64,000 bases of DNA, taken from Alphaproteobacteria bacterium. Lineage in GTDB: Bacteria > Pseudomonadota > Alphaproteobacteria > Micropepsales > Micropepsaceae. This document shows positions 1 to 9,263 of this stretch, one piece after another. The notes beneath the pieces are model-generated. The model did no database searches, was not told where the DNA came from, and was given only the letters and a program-made list of their open reading frames with translations. Numbering within the stretch: the stretch's first letter is position 1; the number at the start of each line of letters is the position of its first letter. Position numbers and translations under genes: made by a program. Location of the stretch: positions 1 to 64,000 of the forward strand of contig WGNJ01000003.1 in NCBI GenBank assembly GCA_016124635.1. The letters are read 5' to 3'.

Positions 1-699
1 TCGGAGTCCGGCCGCCGCTCCTTCCGCTTCATCAAGGGCCCGGTCTTCGCTCAGCTCCTGATGGCCGACGAGATCAACCGCGCGAGTCCGCGGACACAAT
101 CGGCGTTGCTGCAGGCCATGCAGGAAAATCATGTGACGGTTGCGGGCGCGCGCTACGACCTGCCGCATCCCTTTCACGTTCTCGCGACCCAGAACCCGCT
201 GGAGCAGGAAGGCACGTATCCGCTGCCCGAAGCGCAGCTCGACCGTTTTTTGATGCAGATCGACGTCGGCTACCCGGATCTCGACGCCGAAAAACGCGTT
301 CTCGTCGCGACCACGGGCGTCCACGACGAACAGCCGCGCGAGGTGCTGCGCGCGCAGGACATCATGTTCTATCAAAAGCTCGTCCGCGCGGTCCCGGTCG
401 GCGAGAAGGTGCTCGACGCGATCCTCGCGCTTGTCCGCTCGGCGCGGCCCGAGGCCGGCGGCTCGGAGGACATCCGCGCGCATGTTGCATGGGGCCCCGG
501 CCCACGCGCCAGCCAAGCGTTTTCCTTAGCGGTTCGCGCCCGCGCGCTGCTCGAAGGGCGATTCGCTCCGTCGGTGGACGACGTCGTTGCGCTCGCTCAG
601 CCCATTTTGCGCCACAGAATGGCGCTCAACTTCGCCGCCAGGGCCGACGGCGTCACGATCAGCGAGGTGGTCGAGCGTTTGTCTCGTCCCTTTGCCTGA
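1..699 (+). CDS. MoxR-family AAA+ ATPase (5' end outside window)
   Basis: The frame is open from base 1, so the gene begins upstream of the window; 232 residues are visible. The Walker B stretch [15 protein letters not shown] lies at fragment residues 19-33, followed by the MoxR-typical [22 protein letters not shown] sensor-1 region. The Walker A loop must be outside the window. MoxR ATPases are chaperone-like AAA+ proteins acting with VWA-domain partners. Here the next genes are DUF58, DUF4159 and a large membrane protein, the usual alphaproteobacterial MoxR operon. The C-terminal lid domain is complete to the stop at 697-699. The internal ATG at 61 is not a start because conserved residues precede it. 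Confidence 0.93.
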   Translation, partial: SESGRRSFRFIKGPVFAQLLMADEINRASPRTQSALLQAMQENHVTVAGARYDLPHPFHVLATQNPLEQEGTYPLPEAQLDRFLMQIDVGYPDLDAEKRVLVATTGVHDEQPREVLRAQDIMFYQKLVRAVPVGEKVLDAILALVRSARPEAGGSEDIRAHVAWGPGPRASQAFSLAVRARALLEGRFAPSVDDVVALAQPILRHRMALNFAARADGVTISEVVERLSRPFA

Positions 700-768
700 C
701 GAACGGCCAGGTGGACTCGTTGGGTAGGACGCGAGCCCGCGCTAGAAGGAAGATGAGGTCCTAAAGCG

Positions 769-1701
769 ATGGTGAGTAGTTCGCCGGCGCGGACATCCGT
801 GTTCGGCTTCAAGACCAAGCGCGAGATGACGCCGCGTGAGCAAGCGGAGTTGCTCGGCGCGCGCTTGCCGCCGCTCATGATTCAAGCGGAGCGCATTGCA
901 GCGACCGTTGCCCAAGGCGCGCACGGTCGCCGGCGCGTCGGCATCGGCGAAACCTTCTGGCAGTTCCGGCGCTTTCGCGACGAGGATTCCTCCTCTGTCA
1001 TCGACTGGCGCCAGTCGGGCAAATCACAGCATCTTTTTGTTCGCGAGCGTGAGTGGGAGGCAGCCGCCAGCGTCTGGATATGGCGCGATACGTCGCCGTC
1101 GATGCAATACAAGTCATCGTTCGCACCTTGCTCCAAAGTTGAGCGCGCCACCGTGCTCGCATTGGCGTTCGCATCGCTTCTCGTGCGTGGCGGTGAGCGC
1201 ATCGCCGAGCTCGGCGCACCCGAACCGCCGACCACGGGCCGTTTGGCGCTCAACCGCCTCGCGCACGGCCTGACGATGACGATGGCCGGCGGACGTAACT
1301 CGCCGCCGCTTCTGTCGCTTCCGCGCTTTTCGCAAATCATCTTGATCAGCGATTGGCTTTCGCCGATCGAAGACACGATGCGCATTTTGCGCCACTACGG
1401 CGGCATCGGCGTACGTGGCCATCTGATCCAAGTGCTCGATCCGGCCGAGGAAGATTTGCCCTTCGACGGCCGCACGGAGTTTGAGGATGTCGAGAGCAGC
1501 CTGAAGATGGTTGCCCGGCGCGCCGAGACGATGCGCGAAGGCTATCGCCATCGTCTCGCGAGCTTGCGCGACTCGCTCGCTCAATCGACGCGCCGCCAGA
1601 ATTGGACCTTCGCCAGTCACCGCACCGACCGGCCTCCACAAGGCGCACTACTCGCGGCCTACGCCGCGCTCACGGCGCACAAGCCGTTCGCGATGATGTG
1701 A
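769..1701 (+). CDS. DUF58 domain protein
   Basis: 310 residues. The DUF58 hallmark IDWRQSGKSQHLFVRERE is at residues 78-95. It is followed by a von Willebrand-like strand with an intact MIDAS-type DxSxS (DTSPS, 107-111), so metal-dependent ligand binding is plausible. The ATG at 769 has a purine-rich GGAAGATGAGG upstream. No signal peptide or membrane segment is apparent. It sits 69 bp after the MoxR gene and 7 bp before the DUF4159 gene, and DUF58 proteins are the standard partner of MoxR ATPases. The exact substrate of such complexes is not known; I infer envelope-complex maturation from context only. Confidence 0.9.
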   Translation: MVSSSPARTSVFGFKTKREMTPREQAELLGARLPPLMIQAERIAATVAQGAHGRRRVGIGETFWQFRRFRDEDSSSVIDWRQSGKSQHLFVREREWEAAASVWIWRDTSPSMQYKSSFAPCSKVERATVLALAFASLLVRGGERIAELGAPEPPTTGRLALNRLAHGLTMTMAGGRNSPPLLSLPRFSQIILISDWLSPIEDTMRILRHYGGIGVRGHLIQVLDPAEEDLPFDGRTEFEDVESSLKMVARRAETMREGYRHRLASLRDSLAQSTRRQNWTFASHRTDRPPQGALLAAYAALTAHKPFAMM

Positions 1702-1708
1702 GCTTGCG

Positions 1709-4486
1709 ATGACGACGTTTGGTCCACTCGCATTCGCGGCGCCTTGGATACTTGTCGGGCTCGTCGCCCTGCCGGTCATCTGGTGGCTTCTGCGCGTCAC
1801 GCCGCCGGCACCGAAGAAGGTGCAATTTCCGGCGGTGCGTCTGTTGCTTGGTTTGCCCCAAAGTGAGGAGACGCCCGCCCACACGCCGTTCTGGCTTCTG
1901 CTTCTGCGCATGGTCATCGCGGGACTGATCATTGTCGGGCTCGCCGATCCCTTTCTCAATCCGAGCGCACATACGAAAACACGAAGTGCAGTCGTCATCG
2001 TGGTCGACAACGGCTGGGCCGCAGCGGCGCGCTGGGATGATCGCGTCGGCGCCATGCAAACGATTGCCGCCGAAGCCGAGCGCGACGGACGGCCCTTGGT
2101 CGTCGTGCCGACGGCGATGACCGACGCCGCGATCGCATTGAAGTTGCTCGCCGGCTCGGAAGCACAGGGCGCGATCAAAGCCGTGGCGCCGCAACCGTTC
2201 GGCGTCGATCGTTCCAAAGCGGCGGACTCGCTCGAGAAGCTGCATCTCGAAGGCACACCCGACATCGTCTGGTTGACGGACGGTCTCGACGATGGCCACG
2301 CCGGCAGCTTCTCGGAGGAGCTCTCGAAGCTTGGCAAGCTTCGCGTCATGAGCGACGAGGCTGTCAACGCCGCGCTCGCACTGACGCCGCCGCGAACCGA
2401 AAACGGCGTACTCGTCTTTCGCGCCGTACGCGCCAAAGGCGCCGGCGAAATCAAGGCAACGCTGCGAGCGACCGGTTCGCAGGGTCGGTTCCTTGCCGCG
2501 CAGCAGTTCACGATCCCGGACGGCGATACCGAAGCCGATATCAAGCTCGATCTTGCGACGGAGCTGCGCAACGATCTCGCCCGTGTCGAGATTGCCGATC
2601 GCCAATCGGCCGGCAGTATCTCGCTAATCGACGAGCGCTGGCGGCGCAGACCGGTAGGCCTCGTCTCCGGTGAAAATGTCGACACCGCACAGCCGCTTCT
2701 CTCCGATCTCTTCTATCTCCGCCGCGCGTTGTCGCCATATGCCGAGCTGCACGAGGGGCGTATCGGTGAATTGCTCAAGTCCGGCCTCTCGGTTCTCATG
2801 CTGGCGGATGTCGGTCAAATCGTCGGCGACGACAAACGTGCGGCCGCCGATTGGGTCGATCGTGGCGGTGTTCTCGTTCGCTTCTCCGGTCCCAAACTTG
2901 CAGCTCAAGTCGACGATCTGATTCCGGGCAAGCTCCGCAGTGGCGGCCGCTTGCTCGGTGGCGCGCTCTCCTGGGACGCGCCGCAGCCGCTGAGCGCCAT
3001 TCCGGAGGACAGCCCGTTCTTCGGCCTCAGCATCCCGAACGATGTCACCGTGAACCGCCAAGTCCTGACGGAGCCCGGAACCGGCACGGCGCTCAAGACC
3101 TGGGCTCGGCTTGCCGACGGCACGCCGCTCGTGACCGCCGAGCAGCGCGGCAAAGGTTGGGTTGTGCTCTTCCACGTCACGGCCAACACGAGTTGGTCGT
3201 CGCTGCCCATCTCCGGTCTCTTTGTGGAGATGCTGCGCCGTATCGTTGCCCTCTCCGCAGGGATAAGCGACCAGCACGCAAACATCGAGACGGCGAAAGG
3301 TCCACTGGCGCCGATCGAAACGCTCGACGGCTTCGGCAGGCTCGGCGCTCCGGCCGCCGCCGCGTTGCCCTTGCGCTCCGGCGATTTCGACACGGCGATG
3401 CCTGGGCCCCAGCATCCGCCGGGATTCTACGGCGAAGGCGGTGTGCGCCGCGCCTACAACCTCTTCAAGCCGGATCTGAAACTGCGCCCACTACCACCGC
3501 TGCCGTCGGGGGTGCCCATAAGCGCCTTCGGACTTCAGCAGGCTGTCGAGCTGAAATACGTCATCATCGCGCTCGCGATACTCTTGGCGCTCGTCGACGT
3601 CGTCGCCGGGCTTGTGCTCCGCGGCCTCATCGGTATGCCACGGATACCTGCACGCGTCGGCGGGACTGCAAGCATCGTTGTCGTCTGCCTTGCCGCGACG
3701 CTCGTTGCCGCAAGCGTCGCCCATGCCGACGACGCCTTCGCACTCAAGGCATCACTCGAATACCGCTTGGCGTACGTCATCACCGGTGATCCGGAAGTCG
3801 ACAACATGAGCCGTGCGGGATTGAAGGGCCTTTCGCGTGTGCTCAAGGAACGCACGGCCGTCGAGCCCGGCGACCCGATTGCCGTCGATGTCGAAAAGGA
3901 CGAGCTCGCCTTCTTCCCGCTGCTCTACTGGCCGATGTCGCCGGCGCAGCCGAAGCTGTCGCCGCAGGCGCTCGCCAAGATCGATTCCTTCATGCGCCAC
4001 GGCGGCACGATTTTGTTCGACACGCGCGACCATGAGACCGACCTGCCGACGGCGACCGGCCGCAGCTCCAGCGGGACGATGACGTTGCGCCGACTGCTTG
4101 CGGGTCTCGACCTCCCGCCGTTGCAGCAACTGACACCGGAACACGTTTTGACGAAGTCGTTCTACTTGCTGCGCGAATTCCCCGGCCGCTGGGCCGGCGG
4201 CAAGGTCTGGGTCGAGGCTCAGCAAGTCGCCGCCGACGGAACGGTTGCGGCAACGTCGAGCTCAGGCGACGGCGTCTCACCGATCATCGTCGGCAGCGCC
4301 GACTGGGCCGCGGCCTGGGCGCAAGACGACTACGGCCGCCCGCTCGCCGCCGTCGCGCCCGGTGGCAACCAACAGCGCGAATACGCGCTGCGCTTCGGCG
4401 TCAACGTCGTCATGTACACGCTGACGGGCAACTACAAAACGGATCAAGTGCACGTGCCCGCGATCCTCGAACGCTTGGGGCAATAG
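1709..4486 (+). CDS. DUF4159 domain membrane protein with BatA-like N-terminus
   Basis: 925 residues. The N-terminus resembles the BatA/aerotolerance N-terminal domain: a first TM about 8-28, a cytosolic strip with PKKVQFPAVRLLLGL, and a second TM about 58-80. A VWA-like strand follows, but where a MIDAS DxSxS would be expected I read VDNGW, so metal binding is probably lost. Two more TM segments occur around 615-655, the second ending in an AHADD sequence like a signal-peptide cleavage site. The last roughly 230 residues are the DUF4159 domain, which is related to the glutamine-amidotransferase-like fold. It is 7 bp after the DUF58 gene and 4 bp before the next gene, so very likely co-transcribed. 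Confidence 0.88.
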   Translation: MTTFGPLAFAAPWILVGLVALPVIWWLLRVTPPAPKKVQFPAVRLLLGLPQSEETPAHTPFWLLLLRMVIAGLIIVGLADPFLNPSAHTKTRSAVVIVVDNGWAAAARWDDRVGAMQTIAAEAERDGRPLVVVPTAMTDAAIALKLLAGSEAQGAIKAVAPQPFGVDRSKAADSLEKLHLEGTPDIVWLTDGLDDGHAGSFSEELSKLGKLRVMSDEAVNAALALTPPRTENGVLVFRAVRAKGAGEIKATLRATGSQGRFLAAQQFTIPDGDTEADIKLDLATELRNDLARVEIADRQSAGSISLIDERWRRRPVGLVSGENVDTAQPLLSDLFYLRRALSPYAELHEGRIGELLKSGLSVLMLADVGQIVGDDKRAAADWVDRGGVLVRFSGPKLAAQVDDLIPGKLRSGGRLLGGALSWDAPQPLSAIPEDSPFFGLSIPNDVTVNRQVLTEPGTGTALKTWARLADGTPLVTAEQRGKGWVVLFHVTANTSWSSLPISGLFVEMLRRIVALSAGISDQHANIETAKGPLAPIETLDGFGRLGAPAAAALPLRSGDFDTAMPGPQHPPGFYGEGGVRRAYNLFKPDLKLRPLPPLPSGVPISAFGLQQAVELKYVIIALAILLALVDVVAGLVLRGLIGMPRIPARVGGTASIVVVCLAATLVAASVAHADDAFALKASLEYRLAYVITGDPEVDNMSRAGLKGLSRVLKERTAVEPGDPIAVDVEKDELAFFPLLYWPMSPAQPKLSPQALAKIDSFMRHGGTILFDTRDHETDLPTATGRSSSGTMTLRRLLAGLDLPPLQQLTPEHVLTKSFYLLREFPGRWAGGKVWVEAQQVAADGTVAATSSSGDGVSPIIVGSADWAAAWAQDDYGRPLAAVAPGGNQQREYALRFGVNVVMYTLTGNYKTDQVHVPAILERLGQ

Positions 4487-4490
4487 CACC

Positions 4491-6560
4491 ATGTCGTTCG
4501 ATATCGTCTTCGTCCCGCACCTTTCGATTCTGGCGATTACGGTCATCGCCTTCATGTGCTTCGCCGCCGTACTGGCGAGCTTGCTTCTGCGGGCCTCCGG
4601 CACGTTGTGGCGCGCCTTGGCCTTTGCAGGCGCGCTTCTTGTCCTCGCCAATCCAGCCATCCTGGAAGAAGACCGCGCGGGTCTTCCCGATGTCGCCGTC
4701 ATCGTCGCCGACCAAACGCAAAGCCAAGCGATCGGCGATCGTTCGAAAACGGTCACCGCGACGGTCGAAAAGCTGCGCCAGCGCTTGGCGGAAACGAAGG
4801 ATCTCGACGTTCGCGTTGTCACCGTTACCGAAGCACGTGGCAGCGCCAGCGACGGCGGCACCGCGCTCTTCGGCCCTCTTTCGGAGACGCTCGCCGACGT
4901 GCCGCCGGATCGCATCGCTGGCGCCATCCTCGTCACCGACGGCCAGGTCCACGACGTCCCCACGGGCAACGGCGCTAAGCTCTCCTATCCACTGCACGTT
5001 CTTCTCACGGGTCAGCCGAACGAAAAGGATCGCAAGCTCACGATCCAACAGGCGCCGCGCTACGGTATCGTCGGCGAGCCGGTGAAGTTCGTCGTGCGCG
5101 TCGACGACTTCGGCTCCAAGCCCGGCGCCGCAGCCGATCTCGAGGTACGCGTCGACGGCGCCACAGTGCTTCATCAAATCGCCAAAGCCGGCGAGAGCAC
5201 GCCGCTCCAGCTGAAGCTTCCGCATGGCGGCGAGAACGTAATTGAGATCGCAGTCGCGCCCGGTCCGAACGAGTTGACGCTGCTCAACAACCGCGCGGCC
5301 GTGGTAACCAACGGCGTCCGCGACCGCTTGCGCGTTCTTCTCGTTTCCGGCGAGCCGCACGCCGGCGAACGCACCTGGCGCAATCTCTTGAAAGCCGATC
5401 CGTCGGTGTCGCTGGTGCACTTCACGATTCTGCGCCCGCCCGAGAAGCAGGACGGAACGCCGGTCGACGAATTGTCGTTGATCGCATTTCCGACGCGCGA
5501 GCTCTTCGACGAGAAGCTCAACGACTTCAACCTGATCATCTTCGATCGGTATCAGCGGCGCGCCATTCTGCCGATCGCCTACTACGAAAACGTCGCGCGC
5601 TACGTTCAAGACGGCGGCGCCCTGCTCGTGGCCGCAGGCCCGGAGTTTGCGTCGCCGCTGAGCCTCTATCGCTCGCCGCTCGCGTCCGTCCTACCCGTCG
5701 AGCCGACCGATAAAGTCTACGAGGAAGGTTACAAGCCGAAGCTGACGCAGGCGGGTGAACGTCACCCCGTCACTGCCGGTTTGCCGGGCGCGGAGGGAAA
5801 GAACGGGCAGCCCGAGTGGGGCCGTTGGTTCAGGCTCGTGCGTGCCTCCGTACTCTCCGGCAGCACGCTCATGAGCGGCGCACAAAACCAGCCGCTGCTC
5901 GTCCTCGATCGCGTGCAGAAGGGCCGTGTCGCGATGCTGCTGTCAGACCAAGCCTGGCTTTGGACCCGTGGCTTCGAAGGCGGCGGTCCGCAGGCCGAGC
6001 TGTTGCGCCGCCTCGCGCACTGGCTGATGAAGGAGCCCGACCTCGAGGAGGAGCGTCTGAGCGCCGTCGTACGCGGTGATCGCCTGATCGTCACGCGGCG
6101 GACGATGGCGGACACGGCTGCGACCGTGAGCGTCACCTACCCGTCAGGACGCGTCGAGACCGTGAACCTCGCGCCGTCGGAGGGCGGTGTCTTCTCCGGC
6201 ACGCTGAAGGCTGAGGAGATAGGGCTCTATCGACTGAAGGACGGCAAGCTGACGGCGGTCGCTGCCGCCGGCCCGCTCAATCCGAAAGAGCTCTCCGACG
6301 TGCGCGCCACGGACACGATTTTGAAGCCCGTCGTCGAAGCCGCCGACGGCGGCATCTTCTGGATCAAGCGCGACGGCATCCCGGAGATCCGTCGCGTCCG
6401 GCCCAATCGGGTTGCCGCAGGCTCAGGCTGGATCGGCCTGCGTGCCAATGAAGCCTATGCGGTCCGCGCCGTACGTCAGACGCCGCTCTTCCATCCGGCC
6501 CTGGCGCTGATCCTGATTATCGGCAGCCTATTGTTTGGTTGGCACCGCGAGGGGCGCTGA
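4491..6560 (+). CDS. large membrane protein of the MoxR operon (GATase1-like domain)
   Basis: 689 residues. Two TM segments lie at the N-terminus (about 8-60) and one at the very C-terminus (PALALILIIGSLLFGW), leaving a large periplasmic-type middle. The middle part has an Ig-like region and a GGALLVAAGPEF segment typical of glutamine-amidotransferase-like folds in this family. It starts 4 bp after the DUF4159 stop. Proteins of this kind close the MoxR-DUF58-DUF4159 operon in alphaproteobacteria; their biochemical role is unknown. The 3' end overlaps the convergent acetyltransferase gene by 33 bp. Confidence 0.85.
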   Translation: MSFDIVFVPHLSILAITVIAFMCFAAVLASLLLRASGTLWRALAFAGALLVLANPAILEEDRAGLPDVAVIVADQTQSQAIGDRSKTVTATVEKLRQRLAETKDLDVRVVTVTEARGSASDGGTALFGPLSETLADVPPDRIAGAILVTDGQVHDVPTGNGAKLSYPLHVLLTGQPNEKDRKLTIQQAPRYGIVGEPVKFVVRVDDFGSKPGAAADLEVRVDGATVLHQIAKAGESTPLQLKLPHGGENVIEIAVAPGPNELTLLNNRAAVVTNGVRDRLRVLLVSGEPHAGERTWRNLLKADPSVSLVHFTILRPPEKQDGTPVDELSLIAFPTRELFDEKLNDFNLIIFDRYQRRAILPIAYYENVARYVQDGGALLVAAGPEFASPLSLYRSPLASVLPVEPTDKVYEEGYKPKLTQAGERHPVTAGLPGAEGKNGQPEWGRWFRLVRASVLSGSTLMSGAQNQPLLVLDRVQKGRVAMLLSDQAWLWTRGFEGGGPQAELLRRLAHWLMKEPDLEEERLSAVVRGDRLIVTRRTMADTAATVSVTYPSGRVETVNLAPSEGGVFSGTLKAEEIGLYRLKDGKLTAVAAAGPLNPKELSDVRATDTILKPVVEAADGGIFWIKRDGIPEIRRVRPNRVAAGSGWIGLRANEAYAVRAVRQTPLFHPALALILIIGSLLFGWHREGR

Positions 6561-7073
6561 CGCCGCCGCGACGGGATCGTCGAGGTGCGCGCGTCCCACG
6601 TGTCCGCTCAGACTCTCAAGCGCACCCTCGGCCAAGGAAAGGCCGAGCAACCGCGAACAGTCGACCGGCCCCGGCATTGTGATGCGTCCGAAAGGTTTGA
6701 CGGCCTTGAAGCCGACGCGCCCATAGTAAGGCTCGTCGCCCACCAGCAAGACGGCGCGATGTCCGCGTTGCCGTGCTGCGCTCAACGAATGTTCCATCAG
6801 ACCGATGCCGATGCCCTGCCCGCGCAGTTCGTTGCGCACGGCGAGCGGCCCGAGCATGAGCGCACTCTTCCCGCCGACATCGATCGGCCAATAGCGCACG
6901 GTTGCGACGAGCTTGCCGTCAAGTTCGGCCACGAACGCGAGCTCGCTTAGGAACCCGACGCCTTCACGCAGTCGATAAGCGGTTTTAGCGTAACGTCCGG
7001 GCCCGAATCCTTGTCTCACCAGCGCATCGATTGCTGGTCCATCTTCGGGCTTCTCGGAGCGATAGGTCGCCAT
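6528..7073 (-). CDS. GNAT-family N-acetyltransferase
   Basis: 181 residues from the ATG at 7073 (MATYRSEKPEDG). A longer frame to 7112 exists but adds a non-conserved leader. GNAT features are visible: the LMLGPLAVRNELRGQGIGIG motif A (acetyl-CoA pyrophosphate loop RGQGIG), followed by LMEHSLSAARQRGHRAVLLVGDEPYYGRVGF. This sequence matches the YhbS-like group of GNAT proteins. The substrate cannot be deduced. Its 3' end overlaps the end of the convergent MoxR-operon membrane gene. Confidence 0.9.
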   Translation of the reverse strand: MATYRSEKPEDGPAIDALVRQGFGPGRYAKTAYRLREGVGFLSELAFVAELDGKLVATVRYWPIDVGGKSALMLGPLAVRNELRGQGIGIGLMEHSLSAARQRGHRAVLLVGDEPYYGRVGFKAVKPFGRITMPGPVDCSRLLGLSLAEGALESLSGHVGRAHLDDPVAAASAPLAVPTKQ

Positions 7074-7115
7074 GGCGCGCGCACCGTTATAGGCAACACC
7101 AACCGGGCGCAAGCT

Positions 7116-7688
7116 TCAGCCCCCCGAGCCGGGCACCTTCACGCCCTGAGCCGCAAGCAACTGCGTCAGCAGCTTGATCTGCTCCGATTGCTGCACCAGC
7201 ATTTGTTGCAGATGTTCGTTGCGCAGCTGATCGAGCTTTTCGTGTAGGGCCATGATCTCGATCTCGGCTTTGAGATTGACCTCGTAGTCATGCTCCGCCG
7301 CCGCACGATCCTTAATCGCCTGCCGATTCTGCGACATCATGATGATCGGCGCTTGCAGTGCGGCAAGCATCGACAGCATCAGATTGAGAAAGATGAAGGG
7401 ATAGGGATCGAAAGCGCCTGTAATAAGAACGACGGTATTGACCGAGGCCCAGAAGACGAGGAAGACGCCGAAAGCCATGATGAAGGTCCACGAGCCGCCG
7501 AAGGTCGCGACCCGATCGGCGAGCCATTCGCCGAACGTCTCCTTCTTGTCCATCTCGCTCGCGACGTCGCGCGAAATGATCGAGCGGTTGGCCACCGACT
7601 TCAGGATCCTGCGCGCCCTATTCGACGCGGCGTCGGTCCCGAGCCCGAGAACGTGTTCGCACTTCTCGACCCAAGCGTGCAGTGACAT
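7116..7688 (-). CDS. DUF1003 membrane protein
   Basis: 190 residues. Two TM segments: WTFIMAFGVFLVFWASVN and FIFLNLMLSMLAALQAPIIM, followed by the family-typical MMSQNRQ and a charged C-terminal helix (about 135-185) that should form a coiled coil. DUF1003 proteins are small inner-membrane proteins of unknown function. It lies 42 bp upstream of the acetyltransferase on the same strand, so the two may be co-transcribed. The 150 bp before its start show no further gene. Confidence 0.92.
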   Translation of the reverse strand: MSLHAWVEKCEHVLGLGTDAASNRARRILKSVANRSIISRDVASEMDKKETFGEWLADRVATFGGSWTFIMAFGVFLVFWASVNTVVLITGAFDPYPFIFLNLMLSMLAALQAPIIMMSQNRQAIKDRAAAEHDYEVNLKAEIEIMALHEKLDQLRNEHLQQMLVQQSEQIKLLTQLLAAQGVKVPGSGG

Positions 7689-7838
7689 GGCCGGCTGATC
7701 CCTCTGACTGACCCCGCGTCCGGGGGTGACTCGAATAGGTAATTATAGAACCTAGCGCGACGCCAGACCGTAGCGATCAACCTCACATCCCGTTAAGGTC
7801 GGCCCCAACATCAGGCATCGTTAAAGGGAGAAAAAGTC

Positions 7839-8756
7839 ATGGGAATGCTTGACGGCAAGGTCGTTCTCGTCACGGGCGGCGCCAACGGCATCGGCAAGGA
7901 GTGTGCCCTCCTCGCCGCGAAGGAGGGGGCGAAAGTCGTCGTCTCGGACCTTGGCGGCGGCGTGGGCGGCGGCGACGAAGGCTCGGCAGGCCCCGCCGAA
8001 GCGGTGGCCAAGGAAATCCGCACTGCCGGCGGCCAAGCGGTCTCGAACTCGGATTCGATCACGTCCCGCCCGGCGATGAAGCGCCTCGTCGAACAGGCAC
8101 TCGACGAATTCAAGGGCCTGCATGCCGTGATCAATCCGGCCGGCATCTTGCGCGACGTCATGTTCCACAAGATGGAGGACAAGGACTGGGATCAGGTCAT
8201 CGATGTCCATCTGAACGGCACCTACAACGTCTGCCGCGCCGCCATCAATCACTTCCGCGAGCAAGGCGAAGGCTCCTTCGTGCTCTTCACCTCGACCAGC
8301 GGTCTGATCGGCAATATCGGACAAGCCAACTACGCAGCGGCGAAAATGGGCATCGTCGGCATCTCGCGCATCATCGCCATGGAGGGCCTGCAGAAGAACG
8401 TGCGCTCGAACGTCATCGCGCCGTTCGCCTGGTCACGCATGATCGCGACGATTCCGATCAAGGACGAAGCGGCCGCCAAACGCGTCGAACGGATGCGCAC
8501 GCGCATGCGCGCCGATCAGGTCGCAACGCTTGCCGTCGCACTCGCCTCGCCGGCGCTCAAGGACGTCACCGGTCAAATCTTCGCCGCTCGGGGCAACGAG
8601 TACTTCTTGATGAGCCAACCGCGTCCGACGCGCGGCATCGGGCGTGTCGAAGGCTGGACACCCGAGCAGATCGCCGAGCATTTGATCCCGGCGCTGAAGT
8701 CGAACTTCTTCGACACCGGCGCCACGACCTCGGTCTTCGGTTGGGATCCGATCTAG
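7839..8756 (+). CDS. SDR oxidoreductase, 3-hydroxyacyl-CoA dehydrogenase type
   Basis: 305 residues. Cofactor motif TGGANGIG at about 12-19, and the active-site region TSTSGLIGNIGQANYAAAK with Ser, Tyr and Lys of the classical SDR triad. The insertion after strand 2 (SDLGGGVGGGDEGSAG) and the C-terminal extension resemble the dehydrogenase domain of multifunctional beta-oxidation proteins (HSD17B4-like). NAD-dependent oxidation of a 3-hydroxyacyl-CoA is therefore likely but unproven. ATG at 7839 preceded by GGGAGAAAAAG. It ends at a strong hairpin terminator shared with the convergent VOC gene. Confidence 0.9.
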   Translation: MGMLDGKVVLVTGGANGIGKECALLAAKEGAKVVVSDLGGGVGGGDEGSAGPAEAVAKEIRTAGGQAVSNSDSITSRPAMKRLVEQALDEFKGLHAVINPAGILRDVMFHKMEDKDWDQVIDVHLNGTYNVCRAAINHFREQGEGSFVLFTSTSGLIGNIGQANYAAAKMGIVGISRIIAMEGLQKNVRSNVIAPFAWSRMIATIPIKDEAAAKRVERMRTRMRADQVATLAVALASPALKDVTGQIFAARGNEYFLMSQPRPTRGIGRVEGWTPEQIAEHLIPALKSNFFDTGATTSVFGWDPI

Positions 8757-8773
8757 CTCGATCTCGTTAGTGG

Positions 8774-8809
8774 GCGGCGCAATGCGCCTGCATTGCGCCG
8801 CTCCATTTT
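8774..8809. terminator. bidirectional hairpin terminator
   Basis: GCGGCGCAATG (8774-8784) pairs perfectly with CATTGCGCCGC (8791-8801) around a 6-base loop. TCCATTTT follows on the plus strand. It sits between two convergent genes (SDR and VOC), so it probably ends both transcripts. Confidence 0.75.
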
Positions 8810-8825
8810 GCTGAGCCCGCCGCCT

Positions 8826-9263
8826 TCAAAGAGCCGCTGCGCGGGTCCTGTTCGGCAATGCCGCTGATGCGTCCGCCGGGAAGAGAAGCTCCACGACCGC
8901 GCCGCATGGATCGCGCACGAACACCTGTTGTTGCTCGAGCTCGGGTACTACCCGCACCTGATATGACAGTCCGCGCGTCTCCAGGCGCAGCTTGAGGCTC
9001 GGCCAATCCTGAGCCGCAAACGCGACGTGATCCAACACGTCGCCAACACCGCTTTCGCGGCGGCCGAGATAACCATCGGCTCCATCGCTGCAGGCGATAA
9101 GGTGAACGACTGCCACGCCGCTCTCGTCGTAGAGCCACAATCCCGGAAACGGAAACGGCGGCCGGTAACCGGCGCGAAGACCGAGAACGCCGCAATAGAA
9201 TTCGCGCGCCGTTTCGAGGTTCGGCGTGCGGAGCGACACGTGCGCCAGCCGCGACACCGTCAT
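8826..9263 (-). CDS. VOC (glyoxalase/bleomycin-resistance fold) family protein
   Basis: 145 residues from ATG 9263. This ATG overlaps the TGA of the upstream oxidoreductase gene in the sequence ATGA, which argues for translational coupling and against the start two codons earlier. Paired beta-alpha-beta modules are visible: LAHVSLRTPNLETAREFYCGVLGL at the N-terminus, VLDHVAFAAQDWPSLKLRLE in the middle, and FVRDPCGAVVELLF at the end. His, His and Glu sit at the usual metal-ligand positions. Small VOC proteins include dioxygenases, lyases and binding proteins; the reaction is not predictable here. Confidence 0.88.
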   Translation of the reverse strand: MTVSRLAHVSLRTPNLETAREFYCGVLGLRAGYRPPFPFPGLWLYDESGVAVVHLIACSDGADGYLGRRESGVGDVLDHVAFAAQDWPSLKLRLETRGLSYQVRVVPELEQQQVFVRDPCGAVVELLFPADASAALPNRTRAAAL

